From Micrococcaceae bacterium Sec5.1 (GTDB lineage: Bacteria > Actinomycetota > Actinomycetes > Actinomycetales > Micrococcaceae): 64,000 nucleotides of DNA. Shown here piece after piece: positions 1 to 8,419 of the stretch. Each line of letters starts with the position of its first letter. The first letter of the stretch is position 1. The DNA lies in NCBI GenBank assembly GCA_039636795.1, contig CP143430.1:4836001-4900000 (forward strand), read 5' to 3'. The translations under genes and the position numbers were made by a program. Below the pieces are notes generated by a model that saw only the letters and a list, made by a program, of their open reading frames with translations, had not been told where the DNA came from and did not search any database.

Positions 1-1854
1 TCCATGGCGGTACTCGTTCAACAGATGGTCCAGCCCCATGCCGCCGGCGTTGCCTTTACTGCCAACCCACTGACCGGCGACCTCGACGAAACCATTGTCA
101 CTGCCGTCGCGGGTCTTGGGGAGTCGCTCGTGTCCGGTGAAGCAGTCGGAGAGCAATGGACAGTCCGCGCCAGCGACGCCACGTGCAACAGGGACGGCAC
201 CATCCTCACCTCGGACCAAGCACGGCAAGTAGCGGCGCTGGCCCGTCGGATCCACGAACGAGCGGGAGTGCCGCAAGACATCGAGTGGGCGCTGGACCAC
301 GACGGTGCCCTATTCCTTCTTCAGGCCCGCCCGATGACGGCGCTTCCCACGCCAGCAGCTTGGACGGCTCCGGGCGAAGGCCTGTGGGCACGGAACTTCA
401 GGCTCGGTGAATGGCTTCCAGATCCCATGACGCCGCTGTTCGAGGACTGGCTTCTGCCCCGGATCGAGGCCGGGTATCTCGACGGCATGGAGGACGATAT
501 TCAGGTGCGGGTGCCGTTTCGTTACGGCTCCGTCAACGGCTGGTACTACAACGCCCCGCCGATTCCGTCCCCAAGGATTGTGGCGCCTTTGATAGTTCGA
601 AGCCGTGGTCGCCTGCCATGGTTCCTTTTCAACGTCCTTCTCCGGGTCTCCCGCAATCCGGCTGCGGCGCACCGCGCTGTTCTCCATGGGCTGGAACTTA
701 AATGGCGACACCAACTGCTGCCCGACTATCGGGAACTCGTGCGCAGTGCCGAGCAGGAAGTGGACACCGCATCCCCGGCAAGGCTCATCGAGCTTGTGAA
801 CGCCATCGCCCAGCAGGCGGGAATCTACCTCTGGTCACTGGCCGTGGTCGGCGGATCTGCTTGGAAAATCGAAGCGGCCCTGGCCAGGTTCTGGCAAAAG
901 CACCTAGCCGCTCCCTTGAGCGACAAACCCGCAGGGCTGCTCGGCCATCAGGCACTCCTCCGCGGCCTCACCGGCAGCAGCGGCCTTAGCGGCAGCACTG
1001 CGACACCATCGGAATCGGCCGTCTACTCCCTCGACTGGTACCACCCGACCTACGGCGAGGCCGGCATCCGTAGCCAAGAAGCGGATTCAACCACCGCAGG
1101 CAAGGATGCGCTTGACGCACAACGAAAGGCAGCCGAAGCCGCGGCCAGGGCAGTGCTGCTTGATAGTCCCAGGGCCCTCACCCGCTTTGATTCCCTCCTA
1201 ACGATGGCCCAGTACTACGCCGCCATACGGGAAGAACAGTCCCTTTACCTCACCCTGGGATGGCCGGTCCTGCGCCGTTGCGCCAAACGGCTGGGAGAAA
1301 ACCTCGCTGCCGCAGGAGCCATCGAAGACCCGCAGGACATCCATTTCCTCCACCTGAGTGAGGTGATGAACGCCTCGGCGGACCAAAGGGAGCTCGTAGG
1401 AAACCGCCGTGCAACGTGGCAGATGCAACGGCGTCTGGACGCACCACTCATCATTGGCGAACCCGGCAGGTTTGGAGCTGATCCCGTGGCGAGCGCAGTT
1501 GAGGCAGCCAGGACAACCCACGAGGTTCCCGCAGGTGCAATTGTCGGCCACCCAGCCAGCACTGGACGCGCCACGGGCAGAGTGCGGGTGATGTCAGGCC
1601 TGGAGGAATTCGACAGCTTCCTCGACAGCGAGATACTCGTAGCGCGATCCACCGCACCAGCCTGGACGCCCCTTTTCGCTCGGGCCGCCGCGGTGGTCAC
1701 CGATGGCGGAACCCTCGCCGCCCACGCGTCGCTGGTTGCCCGGGAGTACGGCATACCGGCGGTCGTGGGAACCGGCAACGCAACCCGGCTGCTCAAGACG
1801 GGCCAACGAGTGACCGTTGATGGAGGCGCGGGCTACGTCGTCGCGGCCGAATAA
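1..1854 (+). CDS. PEP-utilising phosphotransferase (PEP synthase / rifampicin phosphotransferase-like), 5' truncated
   Basis: The reading frame is open to the first base, so the true start lies outside the window. The visible 617 residues begin inside an ATP-grasp (PEP/pyruvate-binding) domain: QQMVQPHAAGVAFTANP lies near residues 8-24, and the typical domain end EWALDHDGALFLLQARP near 96-112. A long helical middle region with WLPDPMTPLF follows. The C-terminus is a swivelling phosphohistidine domain with TDGGTLAAHASLVARE near residue 570, where the His should carry phosphate, followed by GIPAVVGTG. This order (ATP-grasp, middle, His domain) fits rifampicin phosphotransferase and its orphan relatives better than PEP synthase, which has the His domain before a TIM barrel. 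The substrate cannot be told from the sequence. Confidence 0.85.
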   Translation, partial: SMAVLVQQMVQPHAAGVAFTANPLTGDLDETIVTAVAGLGESLVSGEAVGEQWTVRASDATCNRDGTILTSDQARQVAALARRIHERAGVPQDIEWALDHDGALFLLQARPMTALPTPAAWTAPGEGLWARNFRLGEWLPDPMTPLFEDWLLPRIEAGYLDGMEDDIQVRVPFRYGSVNGWYYNAPPIPSPRIVAPLIVRSRGRLPWFLFNVLLRVSRNPAAAHRAVLHGLELKWRHQLLPDYRELVRSAEQEVDTASPARLIELVNAIAQQAGIYLWSLAVVGGSAWKIEAALARFWQKHLAAPLSDKPAGLLGHQALLRGLTGSSGLSGSTATPSESAVYSLDWYHPTYGEAGIRSQEADSTTAGKDALDAQRKAAEAAARAVLLDSPRALTRFDSLLTMAQYYAAIREEQSLYLTLGWPVLRRCAKRLGENLAAAGAIEDPQDIHFLHLSEVMNASADQRELVGNRRATWQMQRRLDAPLIIGEPGRFGADPVASAVEAARTTHEVPAGAIVGHPASTGRATGRVRVMSGLEEFDSFLDSEILVARSTAPAWTPLFARAAAVVTDGGTLAAHASLVAREYGIPAVVGTGNATRLLKTGQRVTVDGGAGYVVAAE

Positions 1855-1874
1855 GGAACTGGCCGAATGACGAA

Positions 1875-4046
1875 CTACCGCCCCACCGCCGTCCGTTCCT
1901 CCTCACGGGGCCGAGTCCCCGCATGAGGCTGGCGGCCAAGCTTTCCTGGCCACCAAATCCGGTGTCCGATGTCGTACGCGAGTGCGGGCACCAACAGTGA
2001 GCGGACCAGAATCGTATCCAGCAGCACCCCGAAGGCAACGATGAACGCCAACTGCACGAGGAACATGATGGGAATGACTCCGAGGGCGGCAAAGGTAGCG
2101 GCCAACACAACTCCCGCGGACGTAATTACTCCACCTGTAACGCCCAAGCCCCGCAGGATTCCAGGTCGTGTCCCGTGCTTCAGCGATTCCTCGCGCACCC
2201 TGCTCATCAGGAAGATGTTGTAGTCCACACCTAATGCCACGAGGAACACGAATCCGAAGAGGGGAACTGTGGCATCGGCACCTGAGAAACCGAAGACCCT
2301 GTTGAAGACCCACGCTGAAACACCCATGGCTGCCGCATAGGACAGGACCACGGACAACACCAGCAGCACGGGCGCCACAACGGAGCGCAGCAGGAGCATC
2401 AGGATGAAGAGGATGACCACCAGGACGATGGGTATGATGACCATCAAGTCACGCTGCGCGGTGGTGTTGGTATCCAGTGCAGTGGCAGTGACCCCGCCGA
2501 CCAAGGCATCGGCGTCGACCTCTTTGACGACCATCCGCAAGGACTTCACTGTTTCTTCGGCTTGAATCGAGTCGGCGGCAGAGTCGAGCGTCGCATTGAT
2601 CAGCACCTTGCCCTCATGAACGGCAGGATCGGCGGGAGTTCCCGGAGCGCCGGTGATGGGCACATTTCCGTCGGCCAGGAGATAGGCGTCTCCCACGCCG
2701 TCGGCAGCTTTGACCTTGTCCAGCACTTCCTGCGCGGCATCTTTGGAAGCGACCACGACGGCGGGGCTGCCGCTGCCGGCGTCGAAATGCCGCGCCAGCG
2801 CGTCCTGGCCGTCCACGGCGTCGGAGGCCGTGAGGATGACGTCCGTTTGAGGGACGCCGTTGGCCTTCAATTGCAGGACGCCAGCCGAGGCCACCAAGAG
2901 CAGCAGGACCGAAGCCACCCATACAGTCCGTGGCCGCCGGGAAACCAGGGAAGCAGTTGCGCGCCACAGACCCTTTTGCCCTTCAAGTCCAATAACCAGC
3001 TCAGGTTCGCGTTCGTCGTCGGGCAGGAGCTTGGGACGGAAAGGCCAGAAGGCGGCGCGGCCCAGAAGGGCCATGAGCGCCGGGAGGAGAGTAAGCGCGG
3101 CGAAGAGCGAGCAAAGGATTCCGGCAGCTGCCACAGGGCCCAGCGCCTTGTTGGAGTTCAGGTCGGAGAAGAGCAGGCAAAGCAGGGCGATGATGACGGT
3201 CGCGCCCGACGCGAGGATCGGCTCGAAGGAGGCCTTCCACGCCGCGACCACGGCCCTCGTACGGTTGGTGGTGTGGGTCAGGGCCTCGCGGAATCGGGCC
3301 ACATACAGCAGCGCATAGTCGGTGGCCGCACCAATCACCAGGATGGAGAGGATGCCTTGGCTCTGGCCGTTCAGCTGGATCCAGCCCAGTTTGGCCATTG
3401 CAAACACCAGGAGAATCGCTGCGCAAAGCGCAAAAACCGATGTTAGGAGGACCGCCAGAGGCAGCACGAGTGAGCGGTACACGAGCAGCAGAATGATAAA
3501 CACGGCGCCGAGCGCGACGAGCAGGAGGATTCCGTCGATGCCGCCGAACGCGTTTACCAGATCAGCGGTCAGGCCCGCGGGACCCGTGACAAAGGCCCGC
3601 GTTCCCTCCGGGGCACCCGGCTGAACGACCTCTCGGAGCTCCTGGATCTTGTCGCGCAGCTCATCCGAAGACGCTATTGGCACAATGAACTGGACCGCTT
3701 TGCCGTCCTCCGAGGGAAGAGGCCCGACGACGGCGTCCCCCAGTTTGAGCGCCTGAATGTCAGCTTTCAGTTGGGCTGCTTCGCCAAGCTGGGCCGCGGT
3801 GAAGGCCGTCCCGTTCTCAACGATGACCACCGCAGGGATCTCTTTGGAGTCCCGGAACTTCGCCTGCCAGTTGCCTGCTTCCGTCGCTTCGGCGCCTGCT
3901 GGGAGGAACGACGCCTGGTCATTGGAAGAGACCTCGTCCAACCGCCCGAACGTTGGGCCGCCAACGCCGGCAATACCAAGCCAGATGATGACAAGCACCA
4001 CCGGCACGAGCCATCGAAGCCAGAACGGTACCTTCTGCGGGTTCAT
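1875..4046 (-). CDS. MMPL/RND-family transporter
   Basis: A 723-residue membrane protein of the MMPL (RND superfamily) type, expected to export a lipid or drug across the cytoplasmic membrane. It has one N-terminal membrane helix (about residues 9-28), a large extracytoplasmic loop, a block of five to six helices near 170-320, a second loop and a second helical block near 530-700. This duplicated RND layout and the length fit actinobacterial MMPL proteins. GAATDYALL in the first half and GVDYNIFL in the second are the paired TM4/TM10-type motifs carrying Asp-Tyr for proton relay. The start follows GAAGGAC. It is divergent from a MarR regulator, which suggests MarR-controlled efflux. The substrate is unknown. 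Confidence 0.93.
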   Translation of the reverse strand: MNPQKVPFWLRWLVPVVLVIIWLGIAGVGGPTFGRLDEVSSNDQASFLPAGAEATEAGNWQAKFRDSKEIPAVVIVENGTAFTAAQLGEAAQLKADIQALKLGDAVVGPLPSEDGKAVQFIVPIASSDELRDKIQELREVVQPGAPEGTRAFVTGPAGLTADLVNAFGGIDGILLLVALGAVFIILLLVYRSLVLPLAVLLTSVFALCAAILLVFAMAKLGWIQLNGQSQGILSILVIGAATDYALLYVARFREALTHTTNRTRAVVAAWKASFEPILASGATVIIALLCLLFSDLNSNKALGPVAAAGILCSLFAALTLLPALMALLGRAAFWPFRPKLLPDDEREPELVIGLEGQKGLWRATASLVSRRPRTVWVASVLLLLVASAGVLQLKANGVPQTDVILTASDAVDGQDALARHFDAGSGSPAVVVASKDAAQEVLDKVKAADGVGDAYLLADGNVPITGAPGTPADPAVHEGKVLINATLDSAADSIQAEETVKSLRMVVKEVDADALVGGVTATALDTNTTAQRDLMVIIPIVLVVILFILMLLLRSVVAPVLLVLSVVLSYAAAMGVSAWVFNRVFGFSGADATVPLFGFVFLVALGVDYNIFLMSRVREESLKHGTRPGILRGLGVTGGVITSAGVVLAATFAALGVIPIMFLVQLAFIVAFGVLLDTILVRSLLVPALAYDIGHRIWWPGKLGRQPHAGTRPREEERTAVGR

Positions 4047-4077
4047 GAGTCCTTCTTCCGAGACGTGACGAAGTCTT

Positions 4078-4115
4078 TATTCCACCACAGAATATCTCTA
4101 TCATGGAACTATTCC
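4078..4115. promoter_or_regulatory. Candidate MarR operators between the MMPL and marR genes
   Basis: The 164-bp divergent spacer is AT-richer than its surroundings. It holds two short dyads: TATTC-N7-GAATA (4078-4094) and GGAA-CTA-TTCC (4105-4115). MarR proteins normally repress themselves and the divergent gene from such dyads. The assignment is positional inference only. Confidence 0.3.
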
Positions 4116-4210
4116 AAGAGTGAACCATCTACTGATGTCGGGTTCCTGTTGGGCTGGGAGTAATATCCGACAGGGCACTAATCACGGTCGAACGCAGGTG
4201 GGAGGGCAAG

Positions 4211-4720
4211 ATGGCTGAACTTTCAGGCCCGCACCCCGGTGGCGAACGCCCGGAAACAGCGGCGCCCCAGGACTTGGTGCGGCTCCTTCAGGACTTCACC
4301 CTCGAAGCCAACCACTATGTCGACGCAGCAGGCGGCCGGAACGATATGCACCGGACGGATCTCAATGCCCTTGCCGTGATCATGCGCCATTCTGCCGCAG
4401 GTCGGGTCGTCACGCCTGGCGTCCTGCGCAACGAACTACGCCTGAGTTCGCCCGCCACTACCGCGTTGGTGGACCGGCTTCACGCGTCGGGACACGTAGT
4501 GCGCGAACGTGTCGGCACGGACCGGCGCCAGATCCAGCTGGTTATGACTCCAAAGGCCTACAAGGATGGAAGTGCCATGTTCATGCCGCTGGCCATCCGT
4601 ATGGGCCAAGCCATGGGCGCGTACAACGCTGACGAACTGGACGTTGTCCGACGCTTCATGACAGACATGATCGAGGCCACCATAGCGGCCCGCACGGGAA
4701 CCGCGGAGAACGGCAACTAA
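4211..4720 (+). CDS. MarR-family transcriptional regulator
   Basis: A 169-residue protein with a MarR-type winged helix: LRLSSPATTALVDRLHASGH (recognition helix, about residues 77-96) followed by the wing VRERVGTDRRQIQLVMT. The start has a good ribosome site (GGGAGGGCAAG). It is transcribed away from the MMPL exporter gene and probably represses it, releasing DNA on binding a small lipophilic ligand. The N-terminal 25 residues are poorly structured. No redox cysteines are present, so a thiol-oxidation (OhrR-like) mechanism is unlikely. Confidence 0.9.
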   Translation: MAELSGPHPGGERPETAAPQDLVRLLQDFTLEANHYVDAAGGRNDMHRTDLNALAVIMRHSAAGRVVTPGVLRNELRLSSPATTALVDRLHASGHVVRERVGTDRRQIQLVMTPKAYKDGSAMFMPLAIRMGQAMGAYNADELDVVRRFMTDMIEATIAARTGTAENGN

Positions 4721-4764
4721 CCGCATTCCGCCGAAATCCCCTGGCGAAGTTGTAGCGTTTCCCT

Positions 4765-5580
4765 ATGAACGCGCAGCAGCCTGAAGATGTTTACACCCAC
4801 GGGCACCACGAGTCGGTTGTCCGGGCCCATGCCTCGCGGACGGCCGAGAATTCGGCCGCGTTTGTCATTCCGCATCTCACCCCGGGGACGTCGGTCCTCG
4901 ACGTCGGGTGCGGACCAGGCAGCATCACGTGCGATTTCGCGGGGCTGGTTGCACCCGCGCAGGTCATCGGCTTGGATCGCTCGGCGGACATCGTCGCCCA
5001 GGCAACGGAACTGGCAAAGGACCGCGGCGTAGACAACGTGGAGTTCCGAACCGGCAACATCTACGATCTCGAGTTTGAGGACGAGACCTTCGACCTCGTC
5101 CACGCCCATCAAGTCCTCCAGCACCTCACCGATCCCGTCGCCGCGCTGCGTGAGATGCGCCGCGTGGCAAAACCGGGCGCGATCGTGGCCGTCCGCGACG
5201 CCGATTTCCACGGCATGAGCTGGTACCCGGAAGTCCCCGAGCTCGATGACTGGATGGAGCTCTACCAGAAGATCGCACGGCGAAACGGTGCCGAACCGGA
5301 TGCCGGCCGTCGATTGGTCTCGTGGGCACAGCAGGCAGGCTTTGCCCAGGTGGCGCCCAGCAGCAGCAACTGGCTCTACGCCACAGCCCAACAACGGGCA
5401 TGGCAGTCCCGCGTGTGGAGCGAACGTGTCCTCCACTCCGCTTTTGCCGAGCAAGCCCTCGAATACGGGTTCGCCAATGAGGCCGACCTCGCCCGGATCG
5501 CTGCGGGCTGGCACCGCTGGGGAGCCACGGACGATGGCTACTTCCTCATTCCCAACGGCGAGGTGATCGCGCGGGCCTAG
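4765..5580 (+). CDS. SAM-dependent class I methyltransferase
   Basis: A 271-residue UbiE/COQ5-like methyltransferase. Motif I VLDVGCGPGSITCDF lies near residues 45-59, the acidic end of strand 2 in VIGLDRSADI, and motif IV/post-I in FDLVHAHQVLQHLTDP near 111-126. It is followed by VLREMRRV-like LREMRRVAKPG, typical of small-molecule methyltransferases that use S-adenosylmethionine. It starts 44 bp after marR and could share its transcript. The substrate cannot be deduced. No ribosome site stronger than a weak purine run is visible before the ATG. Confidence 0.9.
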   Translation: MNAQQPEDVYTHGHHESVVRAHASRTAENSAAFVIPHLTPGTSVLDVGCGPGSITCDFAGLVAPAQVIGLDRSADIVAQATELAKDRGVDNVEFRTGNIYDLEFEDETFDLVHAHQVLQHLTDPVAALREMRRVAKPGAIVAVRDADFHGMSWYPEVPELDDWMELYQKIARRNGAEPDAGRRLVSWAQQAGFAQVAPSSSNWLYATAQQRAWQSRVWSERVLHSAFAEQALEYGFANEADLARIAAGWHRWGATDDGYFLIPNGEVIARA

Positions 5581-5621
5581 GTTGGGCGTGAAGGAACTTT
5601 CCCAAAAAACTTTGCGAACCA

Positions 5622-5648
5622 TGTAGAAAAGCGCCCCGCAGTTCCGAC
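5622..5648 (+). promoter_or_regulatory. Candidate ECF42-type promoter upstream of the YciI gene
   Basis: TGTAGA (5622-5627), a 17-bp spacer and CGAC (5645-5648) resemble the -35 TGTCGA and -10 CGA/TC elements that I recall for ECF42 sigma factors, with one mismatch. The position, about 50 bp before the YciI start, suits autoregulation of the YciI-sigma operon. A small GCACCC-N5-GGGTGC hairpin (5661-5677) sits between this site and the ribosome site. Confidence 0.35.
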
Positions 5649-5697
5649 CCATGAGTGAAAGCACCCAAACAGGGTGCCACTTCATAAGGAGTTTGAG

Positions 5698-6057
5698 ATG
5701 AAATACATGATCATGATGTTCGGGTCCGCCGAGGGCATGATGGAAACCGCCGATCCGGAGTGGGTCAAGGAAATGATCGGGTTCATGATCCAGATCGACA
5801 AGGACCTCCGCGATTCCGGTGAACTCGTCTTTAACGCAGGGCTGGCTGATGGCAGCACCGCGAAGCTCGTCAAGCAGACCCCGGACGGCGTCATCACCAC
5901 GGACGGCCCATACGCCGAGTCGAAGGAGTCGCTGATCGGGTACTGGGTGGTGGATGTGGCCAGCGAGGAACGCGCTGTGGAAATCTGCTCGAGCATCGTC
6001 AAGTACTCGCAAGTGGTTGAGCTCCGCCCTATCCCGGACGGTCCCCCGGAGGTCTAG
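5698..6057 (+). CDS. YciI-family (DGPF-domain) protein
   Basis: A 119-residue protein starting MKYMIMMFG, with the hallmark TTDGPYAESKE near residues 66-76 (the DGPF motif) and a ferredoxin-like fold ending in VVELRPI. ATG 5698 is chosen because AAGGAG stands 7 bases upstream; an in-frame GTG 24 bases earlier lacks a ribosome site. DGPF proteins are the standard genomic partners of ECF42 sigma factors, and here the sigma gene starts 1 base after the stop. The biochemical function of this family is not established; YciI-like enzymatic or sensing roles are possible. Confidence 0.92.
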   Translation: MKYMIMMFGSAEGMMETADPEWVKEMIGFMIQIDKDLRDSGELVFNAGLADGSTAKLVKQTPDGVITTDGPYAESKESLIGYWVVDVASEERAVEICSSIVKYSQVVELRPIPDGPPEV

Positions 6058-6058
6058 T

Positions 6059-7303
6059 TTGGCCGTTGCACCACGCGAGGTTCCCCCACGCGACATTGAG
6101 GACCTGCTGCGCACCTTGGCGCCGCAGGTCCTCTCCGTGCTTGCACGCAACCACGGACAGTTCGACGCCTGCGAGGATGCAGTGCAAGAAGCCCTCATTG
6201 AGGCCGCCCTGCAATGGCCATCCGGGCTGCCAACAAATCCGAAGGGATGGCTGCTGGCTGTCGCATCGCGCCGGCTGGTTGATGTGTGGCGCAGTGAAAG
6301 CGCGCGCCGCGCCCGGGAGGAACGCGTCGCCGCAATGGAGGTCAATTTCCAGGACGGCGCGGCGTCTGAAGCCGACGACACCCTGACCCTGATGTTCCTG
6401 TGTTGCCACCCCTCGATCAGCGCACCATCGCAACTCGCCTTGACGCTACGGGCCGTAGGAGGACTCACGACGGCGGAAATCGCCTCTGCTTTCCTCGTCC
6501 CCGAGGCGACCATGGGCCAGCGCATCAGCCGTGCGAAACAAGGGATCCAGAAGGCAGGCGCCCGGTTCGACATGCCGCCGGAGTCCGAGCGGAAGGCGAG
6601 GCTCGGCGTCGTTCTTCACGTCCTGTACCTGATCTTCAACGAAGGCTACGCCGCAAGCTCGGGCGACTCGCTGCAACGCGAAGACCTCACCACCGAAGCG
6701 ATCCGGTTGGCACGCCTGCTGGTGAGCGCCGCGCCGGCAGAGCTCGAGGCCACCGGTTTGCTCGCTCTGATGCTGCTGACGGACTCCCGTCGTGCCGCGC
6801 GCACCCTGGCTGACGGGATGCCCGTGCCGCTGTCCGAACAGGACCGGACTCTATGGAACCGCGGGCAGATAGAGGAAGGCATCGCACTCCTGTCTTCCGT
6901 GCTTGGACGTGGCGCGGCTGGGCCGTACCAACTCCAGGCCGCGATCGCTGCTGTGCATGCGGAGGCGCCGTCTGATGCCGAGACGGACTGGCCGCAGATT
7001 CTCGCCTTGTACACAGTCCTTGAAGCCGTAGCGCCCAGTCCCGTGGTGACGCTGAATCGTGCTGTAGCCGTGGCCATGGTGAATGGGCCAGCCGCTGGGC
7101 TTGAGCTGCTGGCCCGGCTGGATTCGGCAATTGGTCGGTCGCATCGCCTGGATGCGGTACGAGGCCATCTGTATGAAATGGCAGGCTCGTATGGGGAAGC
7201 GCGTGCCGCCTACCTCGCCGCCGCCAAGAAAACGGGCAGCCTGCAGGAGCGACGGTACTTGATGGGGAAAGTGGCGCGAATGGACTCGTCAGGGGGTTCC
7301 TGA
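6059..7303 (+). CDS. ECF42-type RNA polymerase sigma factor with C-terminal extension
   Basis: A 414-residue sigma factor translated from TTG 6059, directly after the YciI stop, which implies translational coupling. Region 2 spans about residues 8-85 (CEDAVQEALIEA, PKGWLLAVASRRLVDVWR) and region 4 about 120-165 (GLTTAEIASAFLVPEATMGQ). The rest is the long C-terminal domain typical of this group, with the signature LYLIFNEGY near 190 and TPR-like helices ending RRYLMGKVARM. There is no anti-sigma gene; ECF42 activity is thought to be tuned by the C-terminal domain and DGPF proteins. Its stop codon lies in the first base pairs of an inverted repeat. Confidence 0.92.
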   Translation: MAVAPREVPPRDIEDLLRTLAPQVLSVLARNHGQFDACEDAVQEALIEAALQWPSGLPTNPKGWLLAVASRRLVDVWRSESARRAREERVAAMEVNFQDGAASEADDTLTLMFLCCHPSISAPSQLALTLRAVGGLTTAEIASAFLVPEATMGQRISRAKQGIQKAGARFDMPPESERKARLGVVLHVLYLIFNEGYAASSGDSLQREDLTTEAIRLARLLVSAAPAELEATGLLALMLLTDSRRAARTLADGMPVPLSEQDRTLWNRGQIEEGIALLSSVLGRGAAGPYQLQAAIAAVHAEAPSDAETDWPQILALYTVLEAVAPSPVVTLNRAVAVAMVNGPAAGLELLARLDSAIGRSHRLDAVRGHLYEMAGSYGEARAAYLAAAKKTGSLQERRYLMGKVARMDSSGGS

Positions 7304-7380
7304 CCCTCTTTGGTCCAATAGGTAACCTATACCAACCGATAGGGGTTTCATTCGATCCCGGACGCTTCCAAAGAGGGTCA
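7301..7380. repeat. Inverted repeat, TGACCCTCTTTGG family
   Basis: Perfect 13-bp arms TGACCCTCTTTGG (7301-7313) and CCAAAGAGGGTCA (7368-7380) enclose 54 bp containing GGTAACCTATACC. The left arm includes the sigma-factor stop codon. The same arm recurs at 10548-10560, and a diverged pair flanks the hairpin at 24673-24770, so this is a dispersed family and not only a local terminator. Confidence 0.7.
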
Positions 7381-7494
7381 CGACGCAACTCCCGCGCCAT
7401 AATGTCGGCGCCTCGTCTTAGGTTTGCCTCGAATAGACAACCAAAGATGTCCCCAGACAAAGACATCTACGAACCAATACCGAAGGAGCGATCA

Positions 7495-8349
7495 TTGTCT
7501 TCCCTCGAGTCTCAAATCCTCTGGGCAATCGCCACGATCTTGGTCGCCTTGTCCGCGACGGCTGGACTGCTCGGATTTACGGTGCTATTCGTCCGGAACG
7601 TCTTCCTCCGTGCCGCATCCACGAGCGATCCCTGGCGGTTCTACCCAAGGTTGAAGTTGCGATGGGCAAAACGTACAGCAGGATGCTTGCCAAGAATCGT
7701 TCGTGATCAGCGGGAGCTGATCCTGGATCTGAAGGCAAACACGTCTACAGCCGCGGGACTATGCGCTTGGGGATTTGGGACTCTTGCCTTTTTCGTCCCA
7801 GCGCTCATGCTCTTTCGGAAACTCGAACTGCTTCAGACCTGGATCGGTTTCAGCTATTGTGTTGGGTTTGCTGTTGGTTTTGGGGCTCTTTGTACTCTTA
7901 TTGCTTTTCTTGCACCACAACGGTCTCCGAAACGGCGCCTCTTGCAAGCCGGGCTGCGCCTGGCCAGCCAAGCTCGCGTTTACGCCCCTCATTCATCAGC
8001 CCAAGACAGGAGGAACATCTCATCATCAGGACGTGTTTTCCTCGAATCAGCCCGACATGTGGGGATTACGGAGGACAACCGCGCCATTCGGATGATATCC
8101 GACCGCTTTTCGGGCCGGAGACGCCGAAACTACAAGAAGATCAATGAGCAGGTTGTAGAGGGTGTCGAGAGAATTATTCGGCAGGTCTATGAAGGAGAGT
8201 TCGAGCATATATCCAGTTCGAAGGCGGCCGCTTTCCTCTCAACAGATTTTCGGCGCAAGATGGCAGCTGTGTCCTCTCTTCCCTTGGTAGTCGTGACCGT
8301 TGGCGCCGTGGTGGGCTGGATCTTGAGCAACCTCCGGTTGCACCCTTAG
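7495..8349 (+). CDS. Uncharacterised membrane protein
   Basis: I do not recognise this protein. TTG 7495 is preferred because AAGGAG lies 6 bases upstream; in-frame ATGs at 7402 and 7447 have no ribosome site. From TTG it is 284 residues with a membrane segment near 8-35, a basic cytoplasmic stretch (KLRWAKRTAG), two hydrophobic segments near 80-135, a basic soluble region rich in Arg and Lys, and a C-terminal membrane helix ending WILSNLRLHP. Base composition is lower in GC than its neighbours and third-position GC bias is weak. This suggests recent acquisition or relaxed selection. No catalytic motif is visible. Confidence 0.6.
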   Translation: MSSLESQILWAIATILVALSATAGLLGFTVLFVRNVFLRAASTSDPWRFYPRLKLRWAKRTAGCLPRIVRDQRELILDLKANTSTAAGLCAWGFGTLAFFVPALMLFRKLELLQTWIGFSYCVGFAVGFGALCTLIAFLAPQRSPKRRLLQAGLRLASQARVYAPHSSAQDRRNISSSGRVFLESARHVGITEDNRAIRMISDRFSGRRRRNYKKINEQVVEGVERIIRQVYEGEFEHISSSKAAAFLSTDFRRKMAAVSSLPLVVVTVGAVVGWILSNLRLHP

Positions 8350-8419
8350 CTCCCCGGCCGGTCGCCCCACGACTATAGAACCAGCCCCGCATCTGCATCG
8401 GGGCCATATAGTCGAACCC

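Noticed and set aside
1..1854. A PEP synthase (ppsA) assignment for the first gene
   Set aside because: The His domain is C-terminal with a long middle region and no TIM-barrel PEP-binding domain follows, so a rifampicin-phosphotransferase-like member fits better; the missing 5' end leaves this open.
4717..6573. A 618-codon open frame on the minus strand across the methyltransferase, YciI and sigma genes
   Set aside because: It is an antisense shadow of three clear plus-strand genes with family motifs; its sequence is Arg/Ser/Ala-rich low-complexity with no motif and no ribosome site.
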